A DNA stretch of 64,000 nt. Origin: Myxococcus xanthus (GTDB lineage Bacteria; Myxococcota; Myxococcia; Myxococcales; Myxococcaceae). How positions within the stretch are numbered: the first letter of the stretch is position 1; the number at the start of each line of letters is the position of its first letter. Below are positions 1 to 11,600 of this stretch, piece after piece. A program made the translations under genes and the position numbers. A model generated the notes under the pieces. It worked only from the letters and a program-made list of their open reading frames with translations, was not told the origin of the DNA and searched no databases. The stretch covers positions 1,057,001-1,121,000 of the forward strand of contig NZ_CP017174.1 in the NCBI RefSeq assembly GCF_006402735.1. Reading direction: 5' to 3'.

Positions 1-118
1 GTCGACGTTTACCCACGATACGTTCCCAAGCTTCACGCGTTGGAGGACTGGCAGTAAAGGTAGATTCAGGGCGCCAAGGATTTCGTCGGTAGGGCTGCCT
101 TCAAGCTAGATAAGGACT

Positions 119-3100
119 GTGCTAGTCGGCACGGACTCACGAGGAGGTTTTGCATTGTTTGGCGTGGATGTTTGTTTTCGAATTGGCCGGATCGGCGTGC
201 TTGCCTTTGGGGCAATGCTTGCTGCTGCCTGTGGCGTAACTGAACCTGAGCGTGCTAGGAATGAATCAAATAGTGTCATTGTTCAAGGGCTCGATTTAAC
301 CTGCTCTCGCGATGCGGATTTGCTCCAGTCCTTGAAAACGACGCATCCTCGTGCGTGCTCCTTTGATGATGATTGCCCGTGGGGAGCCTTCTGCAACCGC
401 AGTACGTCGCAGTGTGACTGGCTGTGTCTTGAGGGAGGGACAGGGGCGGAGGCATGTGCCGAACCTGGAAGCGTCTGTGGATGCGATGGCCGGTGCGGTA
501 CTCCGGGCGGTGTTCCGCCGATTGCAACGGTAAGGCCTGCTCTGTCGCTGCATCCATCTTCTCTCGGCTTTGAGCCCCCCGCTGTGTCAGGGGGCGATTG
601 GTCGGCCTTGGGAGTTGATGTCTATCTTCAGGTGAACTCCTCGTCGGAGACTGCCTCGGCTGCAAGTCGAAACGTGCAGGTCCGAGCTGGGACGCAGATG
701 GAAGTCTCCTGTGATGACCGAAGCGGTCCCTACAGCCATGAGTGCAGCCTCACCGGATGGAGTTTTGCTGCTGCTGGTGGCCAATTCAGAAGTGTAAAGC
801 GAATTTGGGCTCGGCCCTCAGGGGGCAGTACTCAGGCTACTTGGGATATCTGGTTCGACGGAGTAGACGTTGCTCCTTCGAGAGAGCGGGTGTCGGCATT
901 TCGATACGCGCCTCCGAGTTCCTCGACGGCTGTTGTGCCCTTCGAAGGACAGGTTGTTTTGCATCTGGGGAATTCGACCACGGACATTTCCGCACAAGGC
1001 GCTCCCGAGACAAAGCTGACGCTCCCAGTGAAGGCATGGGCTAATAATCAATTTTTGCTCCTGTATGATGAGAGCAAGGTGCTTTCGAGCACAGGTAAGC
1101 TCAGGCTGAGCAGAACGAATCCCAAGGTCGAGTTCGGTTGGCTCCCGTCAACGACCGCATCCGGGGATAGAGTGATTGTCGACGCGATGACCGCGGCCGT
1201 CCAGTATATTGCCGGTTTCCCCAGTGTGACGGCTTCGACTCAGAGCCTATCTGGCGCATTCCGTATGAGCGTTGCTGGTGTGGGAATTGAGATCGATTAC
1301 GCACTATCCAGGGCAGTGGATGTGATGACTGATACTTGCAGTGCAGCAGCGCCTTGCGCAAGCGGCATGGTTTGTGAGGACGGCCTGCAGGTTTGCGTGC
1401 CCGGGGATGCTTGGTCCTTCGTGAGGCAAGGTCCTGCAAGTAGCACGGTAGCTGCGAGAAACACGATTGTTCATGAGCAGAGAAAGGCCTGGAGTGACTC
1501 AGGTGCCCAGCAACTCCTGGAGGCGCCTGAAGCCTTTGGTATGCCTCATGCTCTCCTTGCTCAGGGGGTCATGTGTCAAAGCGGCGGTCAGCAATCGCCA
1601 AACAGTCCTTTTGGTAATGGGATTCTTCCTTATTCAGGGGATCTTGCGTGCTCGAATGGGTTGCCTCCGTCACTTTCGCGATTGGCGACCCAGAGGGATT
1701 TCAACGCCGCCGTTCCTGGAATGAGTATTCTGAACAGCCAGCAGATGCTGCAGGCTTGCGTCAGTGACCTGAAAGCCCTGCCCCAGGGGGGGATGCCTGC
1801 GGATGTTCAGTCTTTCTTCCAGGCAAGGCTGCAAAATCCTGGGCAATGCTTCAGTGCGGCGCGGTTGTTCGACTCGCTATCATTGCTTGGAGATAGGCGG
1901 AGAGCGGACCATGACCGGCTGCGATGGCATCTCTTGCAGCGGTGGATCGAGGCGCATTCCTTTACCGCCCGCCAGGTCGTTCAGCAGCAAGGCTCGTACT
2001 CATATTTGGGAGATGATCCGATTTGGCAGGTCCCATCGCTGGCCAGTTCGCTTGACCAGTTCGAGCGGGCATGGGACCTCATGTTTGACGATGCTGTGCC
2101 TCAGATTGGAAATTATGTCGGAGGAAACTGGTATTGCGATCTTAAAAACCCGGATTATCGACTTCCCCCGAGCCCGACGGGAGTTTGGAGCTGGCGCTCA
2201 AACAGTCTGGCCATGGATCGATGGGTTTCGTCCGACAACTTCCCCGATGGTTCAGATCTGACGGTTTTGTGGTACCCAAATCCAAGTGCACAGAGCTTGT
2301 GCAGTGAAACTCAAGCGTATGCGTGCTCGCTGAGCCCGGCAGTGTGTCCGCCGGGCCGATGCGAGGCGGGGTTCTACCCGATTCTGTCTTTCGGAGAGGG
2401 GGCAGATGGCGAAGCCTCCAATAAATTCTACATCTATAAGTTTACGCATGACTACATGGTCGGGCCCGGGGAGGTGCTCATCGCGGAGCATTTCGCTGGC
2501 GACGCGCGGACGCATGCTGAGTACTCCCTGGAATGGATGGGGCCCGATGATACGGCACCGTATGTGGTGCGCCGACGTTCAGGTGGATACGAGGTCCATT
2601 CTCCGCAGCAGCAGCCCTTCTTTATTGAGCCATCAGCGACTGTTGCGACAGGGTTTGAAGCGCCATATTCGGAAGATCCCACGTTTGGTGACTTGAAGCA
2701 TTCTACATTCGGGGCGGTCGTATGGGATCATGCCCTATCGGATGAACAGGTTGCTGAGGCTGTTCAGCGGCCAGTGTCGCATTTCGCTGACAGGTCACGC
2801 GATTTGCTGGCGCCGAGCGGAAGCCTCCCTCATCACGACCAGGGAATCGGGCTGCCAACTGTCGTAATGGAAGGGCTTTCTGCTCACCTTGAGCTGCTGG
2901 ATGCTGAGCTGGAGCGGGTCTCTCGGATTGCAAGCTGCGGGGACACATCACCCAATTCCGAGCGCGGTCAAGCGATAGAACGCTTCAGTCGAACATTGCG
3001 CTACTCCATTGCTCTTGAATCACGGGCTGCCGCGCAGCACTACAAGACGCGCTCGGCGAACTGTGAGGGGACTGCGGGGATGGGGCCCAATGTTGAGGCA

Positions 3101-5539
3101 CGCTGGAAGAAAGCGCGCGCCGAGCTTGAGGCAGTTCGCAACCGAGTTCAAAAGCGATTTGCTGCAATGCAGAGTTGCCGCCCCTGGGACATCCCCGAGG
3201 ATGAGGCACCACTCTTCTTCCGAAGTGCGACTGGTGCATCAGAGCGCTACTTTGCAAGCTCTGACTATATTCTCGGGTATGCCGCGAGTGGTTTAGCGCA
3301 GGCCGAGGCGGACGTCGAGGCTGCGCGAACGGCTTGGGACCAACAGCGAACCAGTGCCATTCAGCAACAGTTGTCAGAGTTTGATGTACAGCGACGTTTG
3401 GAGGCCCTCAAAACGGAGTATGGTCGTCCGCTGGTTGAGATGTGCGGCCTTGATTCCGAAGCAAAAGACGCTTTGGCCTTGTTCGACCCTGAGCAGCCGA
3501 ACGCGCTTCGCTCTGAGACATGCTACGTTGCGCGGCAATCCCCTGGGTGCAATGTTACGCCAATTTCCCTCTATTCAGCCGTGAGGGCACCAGCCGCTCG
3601 GTATTCGCTCTGTGTTTGGAATGGTCTGCGGGGCCGGGGGGAAATCACGCTTCCCTCGCCTTACTTCGAGGTGGCCGTAGGCTGGCATGAAGCAGTGGTT
3701 ACGGGCGGGATGGTTCGCGCCAGAGGGCAACATATGCCTGTGACCGCACTGTACCGGCCGCCATTCTCCGTAGATAAGGTGTCGGAAGCATCGTTGGCAT
3801 ACTTCGAGCAGCAATGCAGTGGTTCGCTCGGAGGGATCCACATGTTACCCTCACCCGTGGACATTGACCGGAATCTTGGCAATGAGTGCTTCCGTGGGGA
3901 GTTGGGAAGGCTTCGGCTTGAAGTCACTGCTGCAAGCCAGAGCATGCAGGTTGCCCGTTCCTCCTGGGTTGATGCCCAGGAGCGCCATGACATCTCAACT
4001 CGTCGGTGCTGGGACGTCGTCGAGGATGGAAACGCGAGGCTTGCGCTCATTGATGAGCACGAGAAGAAAATGGTCAGGCTGATAAGCGCGAGGTCCGATG
4101 CCGATCGACTCAATCAAGGCGTCGATAGTGTCAATCGCGCTATTTCCATGGCAGGGACTGGCGCTACCCTTGGTGCATCCCTCGGGGGGCCATTTGGTGG
4201 TGGCGTTGGGTTCGTGATTGGCCTCGGAATAGGCGTTTTTGGTGGTGTTAAGGCAGATGAGTCTGCCAGAATTTCGAGGGAGATCGCCATTGCTGAGCAA
4301 GAGTTTAACACGAAGTTGGAAACCTTGGCTCTGGCGAGTTCTGTCAAGGAATGCTTCTATAACGCCAACCTCCATATGGTGGGGATCAAGACCGCAGCCC
4401 TTCAGATCGAACGCGCAGCCACGGACGTGGAACTCGCACTTCTGAATATGCGGAACATGCAGGACCGCGTGACCCAACTCTCTCATGAGGGAGCCGCAGC
4501 GGTGAGTCGTGAGGAAGGGCGCCAGGTTCCATCAGTCGCGCATCACTATTGGCTGGACGAGCGTATCGCCACGGCAGAGGCATCACTCCAGTGGGCTCGG
4601 CGATTGAGTTACCTTCTGGCGCTTTCGTTGGAATCCGAAATGCAGCAAAGCCTCATTGAGCGCCGACAGGTGCTGAGCGCATCAGGGCCCGCGGAGTTGA
4701 GGGCGGTTTTCAATAAGTTGAATCAGCTCAAATTTGCTGGCAAGGTTGGAGGTAGGTTCCCTGGGGAAGTGAGTGTCACGCTTAGCTTGCTCGATGATGT
4801 TCTCAAATTGAAGTCCAGTGAGAGTGCTCCCTTGGGTGAGCGAGCGTTCAGCGCAGGAACGCGTTTCGCACGCCTGATTGCTGCGCCTGAGAATGCGGTT
4901 TTTGACCGGACTGGGCGGTATCTGGGGCAAGGGATTCGGTTCACAATGCCCGTTCCCAATGGATTGGCATTGCGCTGCTCGGAGCGCCTCTGGTCTGTGC
5001 GGGCGAATATGACTACTGGTGACCTGGGGACTTGGCTTGAAGGCAACGGTGTTCAGTTGTTGCTGTATAAACGGAATACATTCCAGAGCCACTGGTGTGA
5101 TAGCTTGGGTCGTGGAAATGGGGCGAATTTTCAGGTTCGCGCCAACCGCCCAGCGCTCGACCTGACCGGTTTGGGGACACCCCATAGTGCTGCCACAACC
5201 AATGCATGGTCAGCAGCGAGCGTTCACTCGAAGATCAACATGACGAGAAGCGAATGGACGTCGCTGACTTGTACGCCTCAGAATGGTTGCTCCGACGAAC
5301 TGGCGGGAAGAGGCTTCTTCGGTGAGTATCTGTTGCTGATCCCGTATCAAGGAGCGCTGGAAAACGGCTTCCCTGCCAACGCAGTTGAAGACGTCATGTT
5401 GCGTTTCGAAGTGGTGTCCATTTCGAATGCGCCCGAGCCGAGCGCATCGCCGAACGAGGAAGATCCGAAACTGGAATCGTCCATGCCCTCTCTTTGTGAG
5501 GGGGCAGAGGTGGAGCAGGCTTCGTGTCTGCGGCTGTAG
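119..5539 (+). CDS. Large Cys-rich putative lipoprotein upstream of RHS toxin
   Basis: No confident family. The 1,806-residue product starts at GTG 119. A hydrophobic segment at residues about 24-37 ends in LAAAC (Cys38), resembling a signal peptide with a non-ideal lipobox. Residues about 60-125 are Cys-rich (CPWGAFC, CGCDGRC), and a second short Cys cluster lies near residue 410, a style common in myxobacterial surface proteins. The middle and C-terminal thirds have long Glu/Arg/Ala-rich helical stretches interrupted at about 1345-1377 by a very Gly-rich, membrane-like segment. It lies 93 bp upstream of the SpvB/TcdB-RHS gene on the same strand. By analogy with Tc toxins, where a large A subunit accompanies the B/C cocoon, it may be a delivery or surface partner, but I saw no specific TcA signature. 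The 118 bp before it hold nothing I recognise. Confidence 0.6.
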   Translation: MLVGTDSRGGFALFGVDVCFRIGRIGVLAFGAMLAAACGVTEPERARNESNSVIVQGLDLTCSRDADLLQSLKTTHPRACSFDDDCPWGAFCNRSTSQCDWLCLEGGTGAEACAEPGSVCGCDGRCGTPGGVPPIATVRPALSLHPSSLGFEPPAVSGGDWSALGVDVYLQVNSSSETASAASRNVQVRAGTQMEVSCDDRSGPYSHECSLTGWSFAAAGGQFRSVKRIWARPSGGSTQATWDIWFDGVDVAPSRERVSAFRYAPPSSSTAVVPFEGQVVLHLGNSTTDISAQGAPETKLTLPVKAWANNQFLLLYDESKVLSSTGKLRLSRTNPKVEFGWLPSTTASGDRVIVDAMTAAVQYIAGFPSVTASTQSLSGAFRMSVAGVGIEIDYALSRAVDVMTDTCSAAAPCASGMVCEDGLQVCVPGDAWSFVRQGPASSTVAARNTIVHEQRKAWSDSGAQQLLEAPEAFGMPHALLAQGVMCQSGGQQSPNSPFGNGILPYSGDLACSNGLPPSLSRLATQRDFNAAVPGMSILNSQQMLQACVSDLKALPQGGMPADVQSFFQARLQNPGQCFSAARLFDSLSLLGDRRRADHDRLRWHLLQRWIEAHSFTARQVVQQQGSYSYLGDDPIWQVPSLASSLDQFERAWDLMFDDAVPQIGNYVGGNWYCDLKNPDYRLPPSPTGVWSWRSNSLAMDRWVSSDNFPDGSDLTVLWYPNPSAQSLCSETQAYACSLSPAVCPPGRCEAGFYPILSFGEGADGEASNKFYIYKFTHDYMVGPGEVLIAEHFAGDARTHAEYSLEWMGPDDTAPYVVRRRSGGYEVHSPQQQPFFIEPSATVATGFEAPYSEDPTFGDLKHSTFGAVVWDHALSDEQVAEAVQRPVSHFADRSRDLLAPSGSLPHHDQGIGLPTVVMEGLSAHLELLDAELERVSRIASCGDTSPNSERGQAIERFSRTLRYSIALESRAAAQHYKTRSANCEGTAGMGPNVEARWKKARAELEAVRNRVQKRFAAMQSCRPWDIPEDEAPLFFRSATGASERYFASSDYILGYAASGLAQAEADVEAARTAWDQQRTSAIQQQLSEFDVQRRLEALKTEYGRPLVEMCGLDSEAKDALALFDPEQPNALRSETCYVARQSPGCNVTPISLYSAVRAPAARYSLCVWNGLRGRGEITLPSPYFEVAVGWHEAVVTGGMVRARGQHMPVTALYRPPFSVDKVSEASLAYFEQQCSGSLGGIHMLPSPVDIDRNLGNECFRGELGRLRLEVTAASQSMQVARSSWVDAQERHDISTRRCWDVVEDGNARLALIDEHEKKMVRLISARSDADRLNQGVDSVNRAISMAGTGATLGASLGGPFGGGVGFVIGLGIGVFGGVKADESARISREIAIAEQEFNTKLETLALASSVKECFYNANLHMVGIKTAALQIERAATDVELALLNMRNMQDRVTQLSHEGAAAVSREEGRQVPSVAHHYWLDERIATAEASLQWARRLSYLLALSLESEMQQSLIERRQVLSASGPAELRAVFNKLNQLKFAGKVGGRFPGEVSVTLSLLDDVLKLKSSESAPLGERAFSAGTRFARLIAAPENAVFDRTGRYLGQGIRFTMPVPNGLALRCSERLWSVRANMTTGDLGTWLEGNGVQLLLYKRNTFQSHWCDSLGRGNGANFQVRANRPALDLTGLGTPHSAATTNAWSAASVHSKINMTRSEWTSLTCTPQNGCSDELAGRGFFGEYLLLIPYQGALENGFPANAVEDVMLRFEVVSISNAPEPSASPNEEDPKLESSMPSLCEGAEVEQASCLRL

Positions 5540-5558
5540 GCTGAGTTTGGATTGGTAG

Positions 5559-5596
5559 AAAGAGGCCCATGCCAGATTTGGGTGGGCCTCTTTTTT
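5559..5596 (+). terminator. Rho-independent terminator after the 1,806-aa gene
   Basis: AAAGAGGCCCA at 5559-5569 pairs with TGGGCCTC plus T residues at 5583-5596, giving an 11-bp stem, a 13-nt loop and a run of six or more T. It lies 20 bp past the stop at 5539 and 37 bp before the RHS start, so the RHS gene probably has its own promoter or depends on read-through. Confidence 0.85.
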
Positions 5597-5632
5597 ATGG
5601 GTGAGCGGATTTCGTAATCCAGGGTTGTCAAG

Positions 5633-8600
5633 ATGAAGATGGTGATTGCTTGTGGTCTGTTGTGTCTTGTTTCAAGCTCGGCATGGGGGGCAGGAGAGCC
5701 AGTGCCAGGGGCGCTTAATTCTCAAACGTTGCGGCTTCCCGATGGACCAGGGTCGGTTCGAGGGCTTGGGGATGAGCTTGCCGTCAACGGCTTTAGCGCT
5801 CAGATTCAATATGGTGTGCCCTTTGAGTTGCCCAGGGGGAGGGGTGGATTTTCGCCGACATTGGCATTGTCCTATTCGGGAGAGATGGGCAATGGTCTGG
5901 TCGGCGTAGGTTGGTCGTTGCCTGTTATGTCCATTAGGCGCTCGTTGCGTCACGGCGTCCCAGCCTACACTCCAACGGATGAGTTGGAGCTGGTTGGTAT
6001 TGCCGGAGGCGGGCGTCTCGTCGCGCTGCAGGATGGTACATGGCGCTTGGAGGGGCGTGGGCAAGAGGTGAAGGTGGAGCGCAGCGGGGCGGGCTTCCTG
6101 GTGACCGAAAACGGGGGGACTCGGTATTTCTTAGGGACTGCGGCCAGTGCCCGCCAGGAGTCTGCCACGACCGGGCAGGTTGCTGCATGGTTCGCAGAGG
6201 AAGTGCTGCATCCGGCAGGCCATCGAGTCGCCCTGCAGTACTCAAAAGAAGGGGGACAGGTATATCCAGTAAGCTTGGCGTGGGGGCCTGGCGATTCGTT
6301 CCTTGTGGAGTTGCTCTACGAAGAGCGACCTGACGTCGTGGTCAGCTACCGCTCGGGCTTTGCCGTGGAGACGGCCAAGCGCTTGAAGCACGTGCGAGTC
6401 ACCTCCTTTGACGAGGTGGTACGCATGTATCACCTGACCTACGAAAATAGCCTCAGCCTAAGTCGATTGGTACATGTGGAAATGACCGGGCGTGGCGGCG
6501 AAGGGGCTCTGCCAATGCTCTCGTTTTCATATGCGGAGCCGGCAGCTGAGCAGATCATTCAGCAGACAGGAGTTGCTGGCTGGATCCTGAATTCGCGTGG
6601 CGTCAGTCTGGCGGATGTGGACGGTGATGGGATGAGTGACCTGCTGCGCATCGAAGCCTCTGGGCATTCATACAAGAGAGGAACTGGCAGCGGGTTTGCT
6701 TCACCTCGAACTTTGCCAGGGCCCGCCATTGATCTTGCGAATGTGCGTTTGATGGATCTGGATGGGGACGCCCGACCAGAGCTTGTTCGCTATCTCAGTA
6801 GCTCCTGGCGGCCGTATAGGTTGAACGGATTCTCCTGGGTGGACGCTGGGAGCAAGTGGCAGGGGAGTGACAATCTACCGCTCAATGGTGCTGATTATTT
6901 TTTTGCTGACCTGAACGGAGATGGTCGCGTTGATGTCATTCAGCGCATTGCGAACGGTATTCGAGTCAAACTCAACGGTGCGACAGGCCTAGGGGCTTGG
7001 ATTTCTCGGCCATACATTGGTGGGGTCTCTCAGCTGGTTCCAGGACCTGATGTCCGATTTCATGATGTCAATGGCGACGGATTGGCAGACGTGGTGCAAC
7101 TCACCGACTCCCTCATGCGTGTGTTCCTGGGACGAGGGGATGGCAACTTCGTCCTGAAGGGGAGTTACAGCCATCCGTGGGGCACAGGAAATTTCCCGCT
7201 GGCTGACGTACGGCTGTGTGACCTCAATCGCGATGGTCTCATGGATGTTGTGAGACTGTCCGCCAGTCACGTGTATTGGTATGCGGGCAAGGCGGAGGGC
7301 GGCGTGCTGGCGACGGCGCGGTTCCTGGCTCGGCCCGGGAGCGCGGCCTATGATTCAGTCGTGGCCATTGCCGATGTGAATGGCAATGGCAGCGAAGATG
7401 TCGTTTGGTCCTCTCAGCAAGGGCTCTGGGTGTTGGATCTGGCGGGGCGCACCTCCGCTGGCATGCTGGTTGGGGTCGACAATGGCCTAGGGAAGACGGT
7501 CTCTCTGGACTATTCGGCTTCCGCAATCTTGTCGGTGGCCGCGGAGACCGCTGGCCAGCCGTGGGAAATGCAGCTCCCCGTGTCGGTGCCGGTTCCGGTG
7601 ACAGTGACAGTGAATCCCGGTGCAGGAGGGCCCCCTCGAGTGGTGGAGCACTCGGTGCGGGATGGTTTCTGGGATGGGGGAGAGCGGCGTTTCGGTGGCT
7701 TCCTCACCGGCATTCGTCGCCAAGTCGGCACAACGCTGAGGGAGACGCTCATTGAGAAGACGCTGTATCATGCAGGGTTTGCTGTTGAGCGTGTTCTCCG
7801 TGGGGTGCCGCTGGAAGTGCGCACCGAGGATGGCAATGGGAAGCTGTTTTCAGTCAAGACCTCCCAGTACGAGGCTCGAGTCGTTGATGGGCTCCCGTCC
7901 GTAGCGCTGCTTCGCAAGGCTGCGGTGCTGGAGCAGCGAATCTGGCACCATGAAGGGACGGCAACGCCAGTAGAGACCCTCACGACCTATGCGTATGACA
8001 CTCGCGTGCGGCCTGTCGAAGAGTTGCACTCGGGGCGCTTGGATCTGCAGGGGGACGAGAAGACAGTCATTCGTGCGTACGCCAGTGATGATGCACTCTG
8101 GATACAGGATGTGGTGTGTGAAGAGAAGGTGCTGGAGGCGGATGGTACGCTCGTTTCTCACTCACGTACTTTCTATGGAGATGCTTCGCAGGTTTTCACC
8201 TGGACGGATGTCGCAGCATGCCGCGTAGGCAGGTTGGTGCGCGAGAAGCGTGGCTGGTTGGAAGATTCAGTTCAGCCGCGTTGGGTGGTGGATACCTCCA
8301 CGGAATATGATGCTTGGGACAATCCGGTCCGGATGTTCGAGAATGGTGTGTGGCGCACCATCTCCTACGACGCCAACCGGCTCCATGCGACTGCAGAAAG
8401 TGTATCGCCCGTCCCAGGCAGGATACTGACGTGGGCTGCCCAGTGGGATGATGTGCTGGGTCAATTGAAGGTATTGACGGATCCCAATGGTATCGCGACT
8501 GAGGTGGGCTACGACAGTCTAGGACGGCTGGTAACAGTGTCGGTTGCTGGTGCGCCTCCGCATCTTCGTTACTCGTATGATTGGACGGCCCCAGCGCCGC

Positions 8601-11600
8601 GGACGACCACGTACGCATATGACGGTTCTGACGCCGAGCTCCGCGCAGAATCCTTGCCATGGAAGCCAAGTCCGAAGTGGCGACAGACAGTGGCCATTGC
8701 GAATGGCGCCGGCGAGGCGCTGTACACTGCCACGCGCTTGCTGCGGACACAGTGGCTCGTAGGCGACTGGGTGGAGCGAGACGCCCGGGGCAAGGTTGTC
8801 TATCGCGCGGAGCCCTTCGTCTGGGCGCAGGCGTCACTGCCTGCTGTGCGGCCGACAAACGCCGATGCTCAATTGCTGGCTTATGATGCACTGGGGCGGC
8901 TTGTGAGCCAGTCACTGCCGACCGGGGCAGTTCAGACGATGGCTTATGCTGTATTGGGCGCCACTCATACGGTGCAGGGGATGGCTCCCGTCCACACGAC
9001 CAAGGATGGTCTGGGGAGAATTCGGAGGACAACGCGCCAGGTTGGCCCAGTCCTTGAGTCCGTGGACGCCACTTATGACGCTGCGGATCGAATCAGAACG
9101 CTGCGCCTGCAAGATGGGGAGGCCACCCACGCCTTTACTTACGACACATTGGGCAGATTGGTGTTCGCGAATGATCCGGACATCGGCACGAGGACATTGC
9201 GTTACGCCGATAGCGGTCACCTGACGCGATTGACAAATGGGGCTCAGCAGGCTCGAGAGTATTTTTACGATGACGCAGGTCGTCTTGTCCGTACTTTGGG
9301 TGAGGATGGCGCGACGTTCGTTTATCACTATGACGTTGCTCAGGATGGTTCCGCCGTCGGCAATACCGCCGGTCGAATGGCCTGGGTTGAAGAGCCTCGC
9401 GGTAGCGTGCACTTCGCCTATGACGCACATGGGCGAGTTGCCCGTCAGCGGCGCGCCATTGAAGGTATGTGGAGCGTGGAGGATACCCTCTTCAGTACGA
9501 CGGGGTTGCCGCTCACTTCTGATGTAGACGGAGTTCTGGTTGACACGACCTACGATGCTGCCGGACGTCCCGTTCGCCTCGGAAACTATTGGGAGGCTGT
9601 GGAACTCGACGCCGCCGGAAGAGTCATTGAGGAGCGTTTCGGTAATGGAGTACGCCAAGTTTATGCGCGAGACGCTTTGGGGATGCCAAGTCGCGTTCAT
9701 GTCCAACGCGCCACGGGCGTGACGCTATACGACGTGACGCTGACGCGAAACGCTTTTGGTGCGCCAGTGACTGTGAGCGACGCCGACGGCGTTGGCCTCA
9801 ATCATTCGGCCACATTCGAATATGATCCTGCGGCGCGCCTGACGGAGTCCGTACTGGGGGCGGTACCTCTCCCTGATGGTACGCTCGGGGAGGGAGCGGA
9901 GTCTTTCCGGTTTGAGTATGCCTACGATGGGTTGCAGAACATGGTCCTGCGTCACTCGTCAGGTCCCAAGGCACTCAATGTGCTCGCAGGTGCCTATCAC
10001 TACGGAGAGAGAGGGTTTGGGCCTCGCCAACTGACCCGAGTGACCGCAGGCTCCAATGAGACGTTGATGGGTTACGATGATGCAGGCCGCCTCGTGCAGC
10101 AGGGCGGACATCTGATGACGTACAACGGGCTGGATCAGCTTGTGCGCGTCAAGTTGCCGTCATCCCCTGGAACCACTTCAGTTGTCGAACATGACTATGG
10201 TTTTGATGGGATGCGGGTGCTTACTCGCGCGCCATCTGGAGACATGCAGTATTGGTTCTCTCCGCAATTGACCCAGCGGGGAGCATCTATTCGGGAGCGC
10301 TATCTTCGGTTGGCGGACCGCGTGTTGGCACGTGTAACCCATGTACCCTCTTCTGCGTCTGGAAAATCGGTGGTGCCACCTCCAACTGAAATTGAGGGCG
10401 CTACCATTGATGGGGCAGTAGGCCGCTTGGTGTCGGGATTGATCTTGGGCGCGCTCGCCTGCGTGACGCTGATGGCCTTGTGTATTCGTGTTCCTGCTCA
10501 TGGCCGCTGGCGGCGCTGGTCTGCTGGAATGCTGGCCGTCTCGATGCTGGGGTTGTCCTGTGACACCGGTGTCCGGGCTGAGCACCATGCTGAATCTCAG
10601 CGTGCGGCGCTATGGATCGAGGAGCAGGTTCAATACTTCCACGGAGGTGTGAGCGCTGGTCCCGTGTTGATTAGCCGCCAGGATGGAAGCGTTCTGGAGG
10701 AGCGGCGTTACGAGCCATTTGGCGCCCCCATTGATGCCTATCGTGAGTTGCTTGGCGGCTCGGCGGAACTTGGTGACGTAGACCATGTGGGTGAGCCCCT
10801 TAATGTTCTGAACAAGTTGACCGAGGCGCATACCGGCTGGAGCGATCATGGTGCCCGTTGGATGGCACCCGAGTCGGCTCGGTGGTTGACCCCGGATTCG
10901 CCAGTGAAGGGGCCTGAACCGCAGTTTCTCTCTTCTCCGTGGGACCTTCACCCGTATCAGTATGTCCGTCAGAACCCCGTACTCTACTGGGATCCGGATG
11001 GACGCTTTGGCCGTCTCGACCTGCCGAGTGTTGCGCTTGCCGAGGCATGTAAAGGCGGGTGTTCGAACACTGATAGAGAGGCGTTCCAAAGCGCATTCGA
11101 GAGTACGGTTAAGGAAGGCCTCCTGGTACTTAATCCCATCCCGACAAATAAGGAGGAGTTGATTCTTCAGGTGGCAACTGGCGGGACAGGAAAAATTGCT
11201 GCCAAGCTAGTTGTGGTGGGCATGATTGCTCGAAGCCCGAAGCTCTTGAAGTCCGTCACGAATGTAACGGAAGGAGCTGCGCGCAGCAGTAACGTGCTCA
11301 GGGGGTTTCATGGGACCAAGGGTGATAATGTCGTTTCGATCATTGATAGTGGTATCTTCAGACCGAAGGACGGAAAGGTGTGGATGTCTGAGAACGTCGG
11401 CGGAACGTTTGTTCATGGAACGGACCGGTCACGGATGGCCAGCTTCAGTATTGAAGTTGAGGCAGTGGTCGATGGTGCAAAGGTGACCCGCATGTCCACG
11501 CCCAATGTTCCTCGTTCATTGCTTATTGAGACTGGGAAGGACGTTCCAGTGCAGGTGCGGCGGTTGCATGTCAGGACGCCAGATGGAGATGGTGGGTTCG

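Noticed and set aside
8196..9032. Antisense frame within the RHS gene
   Set aside because: Composition typical of a shadow; the RHS frame is continuous across it.
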